Below are positions 15,829-23,327 of a DNA stretch of 32,880 nt, one piece after another. The position numbers and the translations under genes were made by a program. Under the pieces are notes generated by a model that saw only the letters and a list, made by a program, of their open reading frames with translations, ran no database searches and was not told where the DNA came from. This DNA comes from JBIKIW01 sp044361365 (lineage in GTDB: Bacteria; Patescibacteriota; JACMRA01), in contig JBIKIW010000014.1 in NCBI GenBank assembly GCA_044361365.1, forward strand, positions 1-32,880, in the 5' to 3' direction. How positions within the stretch are numbered: the stretch's first letter is position 1; each line of letters opens with the position of its first letter.

Positions 15829-16338
15829 ATGCCCAGGCGAGTATTTTTTAGTTTTCATTACGCAAGAGATTCTTGGCGAGTTAGCCAAGTTAGAAACAGT
15901 AATTTAATAAGACGGGAAGATCAGAATACCTTTTTAGATAAAGCAGAATGGGAGCAGATAAAACTCAATGGTGATAGCTCGATAGAAAATTGGATAAATA
16001 AACAGTTGTACGGTACTTCTGTAACTATTATTTTAATAGGCAGTGAAACTTCAAAAAGGAAGTGGGTCGATTATGAAATTAAGCAAAGTGCGAGTAAAGA
16101 TAATGCATTTATAGGTATTTACATACACAATTTAAAAAATCAATATCAACAAACTGATTACAAAGGTGAAAATCCATTAGAAAAATGGTCATTTAATTTA
16201 AAAAATGGAGGAGAGTTACCACTTTCACGAATTTATAAAACATACGATTGGATTTATGATTCTGGACGAGAAAATATTACCAGATGGATAGAAGAGGCTA
16301 TACGGTTAAATGATTTATATAAAAAGATCTATACTTAA
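15829..16338 (+). CDS. ThsB-like TIR protein (MTH538 / DUF1863 family)
   Basis: 169 aa. RRVFFSFHYARDSWRVSQVR at the N-terminus, a GDSSIENWINKQL segment, TIILIGSETSKRKWVDYEIK (67-86, E83 in the position of the TIR glutamate) and AFIGIYIHNLKNQ are the hallmarks of the TIR-like family to which Thoeris ThsB belongs. In Thoeris, ThsB senses infection and makes a cyclic ADP-ribose isomer that activates ThsA. No ThsA (SIR2-SLOG or Macro) is nearby; the upstream neighbours are a membrane protein and another TIR. The gap to the membrane protein gene is five bases. Family call strong. Confidence 0.88.
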   Translation: MPRRVFFSFHYARDSWRVSQVRNSNLIRREDQNTFLDKAEWEQIKLNGDSSIENWINKQLYGTSVTIILIGSETSKRKWVDYEIKQSASKDNAFIGIYIHNLKNQYQQTDYKGENPLEKWSFNLKNGGELPLSRIYKTYDWIYDSGRENITRWIEEAIRLNDLYKKIYT

Positions 16339-16398
16339 CTTTTCACTTAAATAAAAAGCGGTAGTTTCAGAATTTTGTGTAGTACCCTAAATCAATTA

Positions 16399-16445
16399 GA
16401 ATTACCCCAACTTAGCCCTAGCATCTTCCTCATCTTCAATCATCT
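16399..16445 (-). repeat. Duplicated 3' end of ilvB, distal copy
   Basis: 47 bases matching 17425-17471 (the last 14 codons and stop of ilvB) with two mismatches. Read as ilvB codons, both mismatches are synonymous third positions (GAG to GAA, GAC to GAT). The two copies bracket about 1 kb holding the ParDE-type pair and the cloverleaf palindrome. Confidence 0.8.
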
Positions 16446-16662
16446 GCTCCCAAAAATTTACTGGATTTATGACCTCAAAAGATATCGGGTTATAGTTTTC
16501 TTGAAAGGATTTTGGTGATTTGGTGAAAAACAATAGAATATAACTAAAAAATCTTCTACTTCACCCACTTATTAAAGACAGTTGTTAGAAATCTTGGAGT
16601 AATCATCTTTCAAAAAGAAGTCTCAGGCTTATATTTCGCTGACAGATATTACTCCTGGTTAA

Positions 16663-16708
16663 TTGACATATTAGCCAAAACAATCCATCATTTGGTTAGC
16701 TTAAACCA
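16663..16708 (+). promoter_or_regulatory. Promoter and possible operator of the ParDE-type pair
   Basis: -35 TTGACA (16663-16668), 17-base spacer, -10-like CATCAT (16686-16691). A short inverted repeat TGGTT/AACCA (16693-16697, 16704-16708) follows, ahead of the ATG at 16724. Autorepression by the antitoxin would be expected. Confidence 0.45.
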
Positions 16709-16723
16709 TAAAAAGTCCAATAT

Positions 16724-16987
16724 ATGTCCACTCGTGTTTTAATTCCTAGCGATGTTCAAAATTTAATTGATGAAATCCGCCCATATCTAGCTCCAGAAAT
16801 GAAAGAAATTGATGTCATTCGTAGCGTACTAGTGAATTTTAAGTTAAACCAAAACAAGCAATTAGAGGCCCAAAAACTACAAAATCTAAGAAAAGAATTA
16901 CAAATCGGAATAGATCAGATGAATGAAGGTAAATTTTCAGATCTAACACTAGAAGATGTGCTGAAACAAATTCATCAAAAAGACTAG
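16724..16987 (+). CDS. ParD-like antitoxin
   Basis: 87 aa. The N-terminal half (STRVLIPSDVQNLIDEIRPY, then a helical stretch) is consistent with a DNA-binding domain. The C-terminal half ends in GIDQMNEGKFSDLTLEDVLK, the toxin-binding tail pattern seen in many ParD/RelB antitoxins. It precedes the ParE-like toxin by two bases. I see no rival function. It would neutralise the toxin and repress its own promoter. Confidence 0.78.
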   Translation: MSTRVLIPSDVQNLIDEIRPYLAPEMKEIDVIRSVLVNFKLNQNKQLEAQKLQNLRKELQIGIDQMNEGKFSDLTLEDVLKQIHQKD

Positions 16988-16989
16988 GT

Positions 16990-17289
16990 ATGAAATCTTA
17001 CAAATTGACCGAAATGGCAGGGCAAGATATACAAAACCTAGCTAACTATACAAAAAAAGAATGGGGAGAAGAGCAAGCTGACAAATATACCAGAGAGGTT
17101 TTTAATGCCCTTGATAAAATTGCTGAAATTCCAGAAATTGGACTGATAGCAAATTATGCTGTGTCTAATTTTAGAAAAATGCCAATAGGCAAACACTTAA
17201 TTTTTTACACTATTTTTAAAAAACAAGTTGTAATTGTTAGGATACTTCATCATTCCAGGGATATTCAAAAAGTGGATTTTAACATTTAG
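16990..17289 (+). CDS. ParE/RelE superfamily toxin
   Basis: 99 aa. YKLTEMAGQDIQNLANYTKK, the middle KYTREVFNALDKIAEIPEIG and the C-terminal FRKMPIGKHLIFYTIFKKQ...VVIVRILHHSRD follow the ParE pattern closely. ParE proteins poison DNA gyrase; RelE relatives cut mRNA on the ribosome. The ILHHSRD ending favours ParE. ATG start two bases after the antitoxin stop. The cloverleaf palindrome begins 31 bases after its stop and may end the transcript. Confidence 0.88.
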   Translation: MKSYKLTEMAGQDIQNLANYTKKEWGEEQADKYTREVFNALDKIAEIPEIGLIANYAVSNFRKMPIGKHLIFYTIFKKQVVIVRILHHSRDIQKVDFNI

Positions 17290-17320
17290 TTTCGTAGCCA
17301 AATACATCAAATGAGCTTGT

Positions 17321-17396
17321 ATCAGACACCAGAGCAAGCTCTGGACTCAAAAACTTGAAGTTTTTGACCTCGCAGCAAGCTACGAGGTATTCTGAT
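17321..17396. repeat. Cloverleaf-like palindromic element
   Basis: 76 bases. An outer stem ATCAGA/TCTGAT (17321-17326, 17391-17396) encloses three hairpins: CCAGAGC/GCTCTGG (17329-17344), TCAAAAACTT/AAGTTTTTGA (17347-17367, perfect) and CCTCGCAGC/GCTACGAGG (17368-17387, one mismatch). It lies between the convergent parE-like and ilvB genes and could terminate both, but the architecture is more than a terminator needs. Confidence 0.75.
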
Positions 17397-17424
17397 TTTA
17401 ATAAACAAAATTGTTGACTTCAGT

Positions 17425-17471
17425 GAATTACCCCAACTTAGCCCTAGCATCTTCCTCGTCCTCAATCATCT
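17425..17471 (-). repeat. Duplicated 3' end of ilvB, proximal copy
   Basis: The genuine end of ilvB (codons for MIEDEEDARAKLG plus stop). The 47-base partner is at 16399-16445. Confidence 0.8.
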
Positions 17472-19197
17472 CACTATAACTTGCTCCAGAAGGAATCATT
17501 GGGAAAACATGCTCGCTTGAATCGCAAATAAATTCTACGATTGTGGCTTTTTGTTCGAGTTTACTCCATTCTAAAGCAGCTTTGATATCTTCCACTTTTT
17601 CCACTTTTCGGTAGCTAATTCCGTAGGCTTCGGCGATTTTACCAAAATCAGGGTTGATTAGTTCCGTTTGAGCAAAATTTTTGTCATAAAATAGGTCTTG
17701 CCACTGACGCACCATTCCCAAAAAGCTGTTGTTTAGGATTAAAATATTCACATTCAATTTTTCCTGCAAAATGGTTCCAAGTTCCTGGATATTCATCTGA
17801 AAGCCACCGTCACCGTTGATCGACCAAACTTCTTCGTCGGGTCTTGCAAGTTTCACCCCAATCGCAGCTGGTAGCCCGAATCCCATCGTACCAGCTCCAC
17901 CAGAACTAAACCAACTATTAAATCTTTGATATTTATAAAACTTTGCCGCAAACATTTGGTGCTGACCAACATCGCTAATCACGTTATCTTTTCCGCCAGT
18001 AAATTCACTAAGTTCATGCACAACTCGTGCCATGTGAAGCTTCCCTTTTTTACCAATTCCAGCTTCAAAAATGTGTTTATAAAACTCCTTAGATTTCTTG
18101 CGATTGGCTTCAATTTCAGCAAAATAGCTTGTTCTAGCTTCAGGTTTTACGGTAGGGCAATTTTCAGTCAAAAGTTTTAGAGCTTCTTTTAGATCAGCAT
18201 AAATTGTACAGTCGGCAAAGATGGTTTTGTGGATTTCGCTGGGGTCAATTTCGATATGAATCACCTTTTTCCCTTTCGCAAATTCGCTTACCTTTCCAGT
18301 TACACGATCGTCAAAACGCATTCCAAGAGCTATCAAAACATCAGCTTCGATCACAGCTTTGTTTGCCTCAATTTCTCCGTGCATACCAAGCATTCCCAAA
18401 TTCAGTGGGTTGTTAGCGGGCAGGGAAGACAGACCGTGAAGTGTGAAAGCGGCAGGAATTTGGGCTTTTTCCAAAAAGTTTTTGAGTTCGTTTCCCGATT
18501 CAGACAAAATTACCCCGTGACCAACTAGTGCGAGTGGTTTTTTGGCAGATTTTAGGATTTCTACAGCCTCTAAAATGTCTTTTAAATCAGCTTTTGGAGG
18601 AAGTTCAAATCCTGGAAGGTTAAGCTTTTGATCAAAATCTATATTTTCAGTTTCGCTAATTTGCACATCTTTTGGCAAATCCAAAACTACCGGACCTGGG
18701 CGACCGTGAGTGGCGATATAAATCAGTTCAGATGTTGTTTGAGCTACTTCGTGGGCTGTTAGTGGCATGTAGGCGTATTTACTGCAGGCATAAGCCATTC
18801 CCACGATATCACTTTCTTGAAAAGCATCTGTTCCAATAACCTTTGTGGAAACTTGCCCTGTGATAGATAACATTGGTACCGAGTCCATTTTGGCATCTGC
18901 AATTGCTGTGATTAGGTTTGCTGCTCCGGGACCAGAAGTCACCAAGACTGGAGCCAATTTCCCTGATGCCCTGGTGTAACCTTGAGCTATAAAACCAGCT
19001 CCTTGCTCATGACGGGTGGCAATAAATTTGATGTTTGGGAATTTTTTGAGGGTATCAAAAGTTGGCATGATAGCTCCACCAGTGTAACCAAGCATTAGCT
19101 CAACACCATTTTTTTCTAAAGTGTGTAGCAAAACTTCAGCTCCGGTCATGGTTTGTTTTGATTTAGAAGGTTTTTTTGGGTCATTTGTAGTTGGCAT
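17428..19197 (-). CDS. ilvB: Acetolactate synthase large subunit
   Basis: 589 aa, normal length. Thiamine-diphosphate enzyme joining two pyruvates into acetolactate, the first common step of branched-chain amino acid synthesis. Landmarks: catalytic Glu E64 in RHEQGAGF, GTDAFQE (122-128), the FAD-site segment RFDDRVTGK (294-302) and the ThDP/Mg motif GDGGFQMN (462-469). The first 16 residues are a polar extension. No regulatory subunit (ilvN/ilvH), ilvC or ilvD adjoins it, so it may work alone, as catabolic synthases do, or with distant partners. A hairpin plus T-tract lies in its leader. Its 3' end is duplicated 1 kb away. Confidence 0.92.
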   Translation of the reverse strand: MPTTNDPKKPSKSKQTMTGAEVLLHTLEKNGVELMLGYTGGAIMPTFDTLKKFPNIKFIATRHEQGAGFIAQGYTRASGKLAPVLVTSGPGAANLITAIADAKMDSVPMLSITGQVSTKVIGTDAFQESDIVGMAYACSKYAYMPLTAHEVAQTTSELIYIATHGRPGPVVLDLPKDVQISETENIDFDQKLNLPGFELPPKADLKDILEAVEILKSAKKPLALVGHGVILSESGNELKNFLEKAQIPAAFTLHGLSSLPANNPLNLGMLGMHGEIEANKAVIEADVLIALGMRFDDRVTGKVSEFAKGKKVIHIEIDPSEIHKTIFADCTIYADLKEALKLLTENCPTVKPEARTSYFAEIEANRKKSKEFYKHIFEAGIGKKGKLHMARVVHELSEFTGGKDNVISDVGQHQMFAAKFYKYQRFNSWFSSGGAGTMGFGLPAAIGVKLARPDEEVWSINGDGGFQMNIQELGTILQEKLNVNILILNNSFLGMVRQWQDLFYDKNFAQTELINPDFGKIAEAYGISYRKVEKVEDIKAALEWSKLEQKATIVEFICDSSEHVFPMIPSGASYSEMIEDEEDARAKLG

Positions 19198-19214
19198 AAA
19201 TAGAATTAAATTTA

Positions 19215-19243
19215 CGAAAAAGACCCTGAAATAAATTCAGGGT
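19215..19243 (-). promoter_or_regulatory. Terminator-like hairpin in the ilvB leader
   Basis: A perfect 8-bp stem ACCCTGAA/TTCAGGGT (19223-19230, 19236-19243) is followed on the minus strand by CTTTTT, just 18 bases before the ilvB ATG. It could be an attenuator. The sequence also resembles a dispersed intergenic palindrome I remember from several bacterial phyla, so it may merely be a repeat. Confidence 0.5.
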
Positions 19244-19291
19244 GACATTGCTTTAGATATTAGCAAGTTTTAAGAGCCGTTTGAGCTTAAT

Positions 19292-19308
19292 TGTCAAAAT
19301 TTTTGACA
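19292..19308. promoter_or_regulatory. 17-base palindrome in the ilvB / LURP-one divergent region
   Basis: TGTCAAAA-T-TTTTGACA is perfect apart from its central base. It contains a TTGACA on each strand, so it may be two divergent -35 boxes, an operator, or both. Confidence 0.5.
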
Positions 19309-19340
19309 GAAGAATCGAATAAAAGCACACACTTTTGGAT

Positions 19341-19919
19341 ATGAATAATCAAGTTTTTGCAGGTAAAGTTTTTACCGTCAGACAAAACATTTTTAATTTT
19401 TTGGGAGCAACAATCAAGGTTTTTGATGATAAAGGTGATCAAATTTTGTATTGCAAGCAGAAAGCTTTTAAGTTAAAAGAAGACGTTAGAATCTACAAAG
19501 ATGAGACCAAAACTGAAGAAATTTTCAGAATTGCAGCTCGCAACATCATTGATTTTTCAGCAACTTACGATATTATCGACAGTCAAACAAATTCCAAAGT
19601 TGGAGCTTTGAGACGAAAAGGTTTGAAATCTATGTTTAAAGATGAGTGGGAAATTTTGGATGTAAATGATGTAGTTGTTGGGTTGATCAAAGAAGATAGT
19701 GCGATGCTTGCCGCACTTCGAAGAATTTTTACTAATTTGATTCCGCAAAAATTTCATGTTTATCACGGAAACGAGCAAATTGCGGTTTTTGCAAGAGCTT
19801 TCAATCCGTTTGTAAACAAAATGATGATCGACTTTTCAGCTGATAAAAATAATGTTTTGGATCACAGAATTGGAATTGCCAGCAGTCTTTTGCTAACAAT
19901 TATTGAAAACAAAGGGTAA
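19341..19919 (+). CDS. LURP-one-related (tubby-like) family protein
   Basis: 192 aa from ATG 19341. The segments NQVFAGKVFTVRQNIFNFLG, ILYCKQKAFKLKEDVRIYKD, FRIAARNIIDFSATYDIIDS and KVGALRRKGLKSMFKDEWEI follow the repeating beta-strand pattern of the LOR/tubby-like C-terminal fold, related to phospholipid scramblases. Bacterial members have no settled function; membrane-lipid interaction is a possibility. It is a single-gene unit: divergent promoter region upstream and a good terminator directly after it. Family call fairly sure. Confidence 0.75.
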   Translation: MNNQVFAGKVFTVRQNIFNFLGATIKVFDDKGDQILYCKQKAFKLKEDVRIYKDETKTEEIFRIAARNIIDFSATYDIIDSQTNSKVGALRRKGLKSMFKDEWEILDVNDVVVGLIKEDSAMLAALRRIFTNLIPQKFHVYHGNEQIAVFARAFNPFVNKMMIDFSADKNNVLDHRIGIASSLLLTIIENKG

Positions 19920-19946
19920 TTTTAAACTTACCATTTTTACAATTTA

Positions 19947-19968
19947 CCTCCCGCTTGGGAGGTTTTTT
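19947..19968 (+). terminator. Rho-independent terminator after the LURP-one-like gene
   Basis: CCTCCC-GCTT-GGGAGG (19947-19962) followed by TTTTTT, 27 bases past the stop. Textbook form. Confidence 0.88.
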
Positions 19969-20087
19969 GGTGGCTGGGTTTGGACAAAAACTCCCAATTT
20001 TAGGGTGGGAGATGTGGTGAGACACGTACCGAACTAGGAGTTCAAAGTACGCGGTTAAGTTTTATACTAGCTTAACGACTAGTTGCA

Positions 20088-20408
20088 TTACAGCTCGCAA
20101 GTGTCAATTTTTGCAGGTTGAGTCGAAATCGAGTTCATTTCATAACTCACACCTCTGTAATATAAGCGGTCTAAATTATTTTCGACCATGTGCTGTATGA
20201 TTCTAGCAAATTCAGAGTCTCTTTTTATTAAGCACGATAGTTGTATCGCTAACATTCCACCGACAGTCGCCTCACCGTTTTTAAACTTTGCTGAATAAAC
20301 ATTGTTAGCATACCTTTTAATGATTGTGTTCTGCCCAGCAAGTGCTGAAGTTGAAAACAAGGTAGTTATTAAAATAACCACTAGGACAATTGGATATCTT
20401 ACTTTCAT
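20088..20408 (-). CDS. Small secreted protein of unknown function
   Basis: 106 aa from ATG 20408, chosen because AGAGGG lies six bases upstream; the frame extends 11 codons further but without a site. The N-terminus MKVRYPIVLVVILITTLFST followed by SALAGQ is a clear Sec signal peptide with a likely cut after ALA, giving a mature protein of about 80 aa with two Cys (LSCLIK and DTCEL) that may form a disulfide. Not recognised. It lies between the LURP-one terminator and the DUF4184 gene and is probably its own unit. Confidence 0.75.
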   Translation of the reverse strand: MKVRYPIVLVVILITTLFSTSALAGQNTIIKRYANNVYSAKFKNGEATVGGMLAIQLSCLIKRDSEFARIIQHMVENNLDRLYYRGVSYEMNSISTQPAKIDTCEL

Positions 20409-20527
20409 GGAAAACCCTCTATTTACTAAATTTGAACCCAACTCTGAAGCAGATTTATTTGTGTAAATCTATACTCACCATAGCAAAAAAAAGAGTGTGG
20501 TCAAATGTAATTTTTTGAGGTGGAAAA

Positions 20528-21151
20528 TCAATCTAAACTTAAATTTTTGAAATCGAAGAATGAGCTAATAATTAATCCCAAAAACCCAAAAGCTGTTTTG
20601 GGGTTAATTGCTTTAATTGTATGATTAGATTGCAGGCTAAAAATAAACCAAATAAGTGCTAAAATTCCTAAACCTCCAAGCCCTAGTTGGAGCAATTTAA
20701 ACACCTGATAACCAAAAATAGAAGACTGTAAAAATTCAAACTTTTCAACAAAAAATCCAGTTTTGTGAGTAAAATGATCTAAAAATAAATGTGAAAAAGA
20801 TCCAATTAAAGCTGAATAAGTAAAAACTAAAAAATCCCGTTTTGATTTTAATTCAAACCTTTCGCTTTGGTATGAGCTAAATTTTTCTTCCAAAAATGCT
20901 GGCAAATTTGCAATTAGAGCTGGCTTTGTTAGGTTGTGAAATAAATAACAAGCACTAAAAGTAGTAATCAAACAAAACCAAACTGTTTGTGGAAAGTGGT
21001 GTCCTAGATCACCGTAAAAATTTAAGTTTAAAAAGTAATCAAAATCTGGAGACATTGCACCAAAAAATAGAGCCGAAAAATTAAAATAATTTTGAAATCT
21101 TTTGTTTTTAAGTGGGTAGATCAAAATTGGATGAGCGAGAGTGTAGGGCAT
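20528..21151 (-). CDS. DUF4184-like membrane protein
   Basis: 207 aa. The start MPYTLAHPILIYPLKNKRF, the FGAMSPDFDYFL motif and the GSFSHLFLDHFTHKTG segment match the DUF4184 family, membrane proteins with conserved His and Asp that recall metal-dependent hydrolases of the YdjM/LexA-regulated type. Four or so hydrophobic segments (near 52-70, 110-125, 150-172, 185-198). Biochemical function unknown. It lies just downstream of typA on the same strand but the typA terminator (21174-21203) separates them. Confidence 0.7.
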   Translation of the reverse strand: MPYTLAHPILIYPLKNKRFQNYFNFSALFFGAMSPDFDYFLNLNFYGDLGHHFPQTVWFCLITTFSACYLFHNLTKPALIANLPAFLEEKFSSYQSERFELKSKRDFLVFTYSALIGSFSHLFLDHFTHKTGFFVEKFEFLQSSIFGYQVFKLLQLGLGGLGILALIWFIFSLQSNHTIKAINPKTAFGFLGLIISSFFDFKNLSLD

Positions 21152-21173
21152 TCAGGATTTGGTAGTAAATACT

Positions 21174-21203
21174 TAAAAAAATAAGGGAACCATAAAAGTT
21201 CCC
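21174..21203 (-). terminator. Rho-independent terminator after typA
   Basis: Minus strand stem GGGAAC/GTTCCC (21185-21190, 21198-21203) followed by TTATTTTTTT, 25 bases past the stop. Confidence 0.8.
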
Positions 21204-21227
21204 CTACAAAATTTAAATTTTTTAATT

Positions 21228-23090
21228 TTATTTAATTTTATTCTTTTTTCTCATGTTTGGGTCTAAGTATCTCTTGCGGATACGTAAGTTCAAAGGAGTT
21301 GCTTCCAAAAGTTCATCTTCACCAATGTATTCCAAAGCCTCTTCTAGACTCAAGATTTTTGGTGGAGTAAGTACCAATCCGTCATCAGAGGATTTTGAAC
21401 GAGTATTGGTTAGCTTTTTCTCACGGCAAGGGTTTAATTCTAAATCTTCATCACGAGAGTTTTGTCCAATAACCATTCCTAAATAGACTTCTACAGCAGG
21501 TCCGATAAACAAAACACCTCTTTGTTGAGCGTTGTCGAGTGAATATCCACTACTTGTTCCAGTTTCGGTGCTAACCAAACTTCCATGGTTGTGTCGTAAA
21601 ACTACACTGGATGCTGGAGCGTAACCTTCAAACGAAGTGTACATGATCACAGTTCCTTTGGTGGAAGTCAATAAATAACTCTTAAGACCGATCAAGGTTC
21701 TAGTTGGCATTTGTGCCTCAAAGTGGAATTCTGTTCCAGCTTCGTTTGGTCCAACGTGAGTTATATCAGCACCTCTTCTACCAAGTTCTTGCATTACAGG
21801 ACCTTGATACTCTTGAGGAACATCAATTTCTACATTTTCATATGGTTCTAGTTTTTGACCTTTTTCATCTTTATGGAAGATTACTTGAGGACGGCTAACT
21901 TCTATCTCAAAACCTTCACGCCTCATAGTTTCGATCAAAACGGACAAGTGCAATTCTCCACGACCAGAAACCACAAATTTTTCGTTTGATTCAGGATGGT
22001 CTTCAACTCGTAAAGCTACATTTGTTTCAAGCTCTTTAGCTAATCTTTCTCTAACTTGTCTGGAAGTTGTAAATTTACCTTCTCTACCAGAAAATGGTGA
22101 GGTGTTTACTCCAAATGTCATCTGAATTGTAGGTTCGTCGATAGCAACTCTTGGCAAGGCTTTGTTAAATTCTGGGGTTGTGATGGTGTCTCCGATTCCG
22201 ATTTCATCCATTCCCGCAACCATTACAATATCACCTGCGTTTACTTCATCGACTTCCTTCATACCCAGTCCGTCAAAAATCATAAGACTAGAAACCTTGG
22301 CTTTTTTGTCAGATTTTTCTTGTTTAATAAGAATTTCTTGACCCTTTTTGATTCCACCAGTGGCAATTTTTCCAACTCCCATTTTCCCCTTAAAAGAATC
22401 GTAGGTAAGGTTTAGAACCAAAATTTGAAGTGGATTGCTTGATTCTTCAGCAGAAACAGTTTTTGGAGCAGGGATAACTTGTACAACTTGGTCTAAAAGG
22501 TAGAAGAAATTATCTTTAAGTGAGTTTGGCTCTTTTCCAGCTTTTCCGTTCACACCACTAGCGTAAATTACTGGGAAATCCATTTGATCGTCGTTGGCTC
22601 CAAGATCCAAAAATAAATCTTCAACTTTTCGTAAGGCTCTTTCTGGGTCAGCAGCTGGTTTATCAACTTTATTAATAACTACAACCAATTTAAGACCTTC
22701 TTGAATAGCCTTTTTCATTACATATTTGGTCTGAGGCATTGGTCCTTCTTGGGCGTCAACTAGCAAAATTGCACCATCTACCATCATCAAACCTCTTTCA
22801 ACTTCTCCACCAAAGTCAGCGTGTCCAGGAGTATCTACGATATTAATTTTATAAACACCTTTAGGAGCGAAATCATCTTGGTAATCATAATAAATACTAG
22901 CATTTTTAGCTTTAATAGTGATTCCTCTTTCTTTTTCTTGATCCATGGAATCCATGATAAGAGTTCCCAAAGAGTCGATATTTCTCATCTTTAAGGTTTG
23001 TTTGATAAGCCCGTCAACGAGGGTAGTTTTGCCGTGGTCAACGTGAGCAATAATAGCTATGTTGCGAATAAATTCAGAATTTTGATCCAT
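21228..23090 (-). CDS. typA: Translational GTPase TypA/BipA
   Basis: 620 aa from ATG 23090; a TTG six codons earlier is possible. A ribosome-associated GTPase used in 50S assembly and stress adaptation. G1 AHVDHGKT (15-22), G2 RGITI (55-59), G3 DTPGH (86-90), G4 NKVD (140-143). The C-terminal half holds the elongation-factor-like domains and the BipA-specific region (YEGYAPASSVVLRHNHGSLV and TNTRSKSSDDGLVLTPP). Length and motif order are normal. It is a single-gene unit ended by a terminator. Confidence 0.95.
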   Translation of the reverse strand: MDQNSEFIRNIAIIAHVDHGKTTLVDGLIKQTLKMRNIDSLGTLIMDSMDQEKERGITIKAKNASIYYDYQDDFAPKGVYKINIVDTPGHADFGGEVERGLMMVDGAILLVDAQEGPMPQTKYVMKKAIQEGLKLVVVINKVDKPAADPERALRKVEDLFLDLGANDDQMDFPVIYASGVNGKAGKEPNSLKDNFFYLLDQVVQVIPAPKTVSAEESSNPLQILVLNLTYDSFKGKMGVGKIATGGIKKGQEILIKQEKSDKKAKVSSLMIFDGLGMKEVDEVNAGDIVMVAGMDEIGIGDTITTPEFNKALPRVAIDEPTIQMTFGVNTSPFSGREGKFTTSRQVRERLAKELETNVALRVEDHPESNEKFVVSGRGELHLSVLIETMRREGFEIEVSRPQVIFHKDEKGQKLEPYENVEIDVPQEYQGPVMQELGRRGADITHVGPNEAGTEFHFEAQMPTRTLIGLKSYLLTSTKGTVIMYTSFEGYAPASSVVLRHNHGSLVSTETGTSSGYSLDNAQQRGVLFIGPAVEVYLGMVIGQNSRDEDLELNPCREKKLTNTRSKSSDDGLVLTPPKILSLEEALEYIGEDELLEATPLNLRIRKRYLDPNMRKKNKIK

Positions 23091-23327
23091 ACTTATAAAA
23101 GCTTTCAAGTTTACAAGGAAATGTCAAAGGTGTTGATAAGCTTAGCTCGGAGAGTTTTTAAATTAAAGCAAAGCACACGCTAATAGCCTCAAATTAACTC
23201 AAAAAATCAAGTTTATTTTATCAAAGTTATAAGGTTGGTATTTTTAGTAAAAATGATAGTTTCAAGATCAACCTGACTTAGTTCGCTTGTAGTTTTTCTA
23301 AGGAAGGTTTTAAACTAGGCTTTATTT

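Larger units (their letters stand above)
16339..16723. other. 385-base gap with an ilvB 3' fragment
   Basis: Between the TIR cassette and the ParDE-type pair. It contains the ilvB-tail duplication at 16399-16445 and the toxin-antitoxin promoter near 16663. On the minus strand a frame ending with the ilvB tail stays open back to about 16565 (FFTKSPKSFQENYNPISFEV and onward) but has no start codon. On the plus strand an open stretch of about 64 codons (about 16549-16744) also lacks a start. I regard both as debris. Confidence 0.5.

Noticed and set aside
16549..16744. Plus-strand open stretch of about 64 codons upstream of the ParDE-type pair
   Set aside because: No start codon, unrecognised, and it contains the toxin-antitoxin promoter; treated as chance or debris.
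19991..20011. Second terminator after the LURP-one-like gene (CTCCCA/TGGGAG)
   Set aside because: A stem exists, but there is no T-tract and a much better terminator precedes it at 19947-19968.
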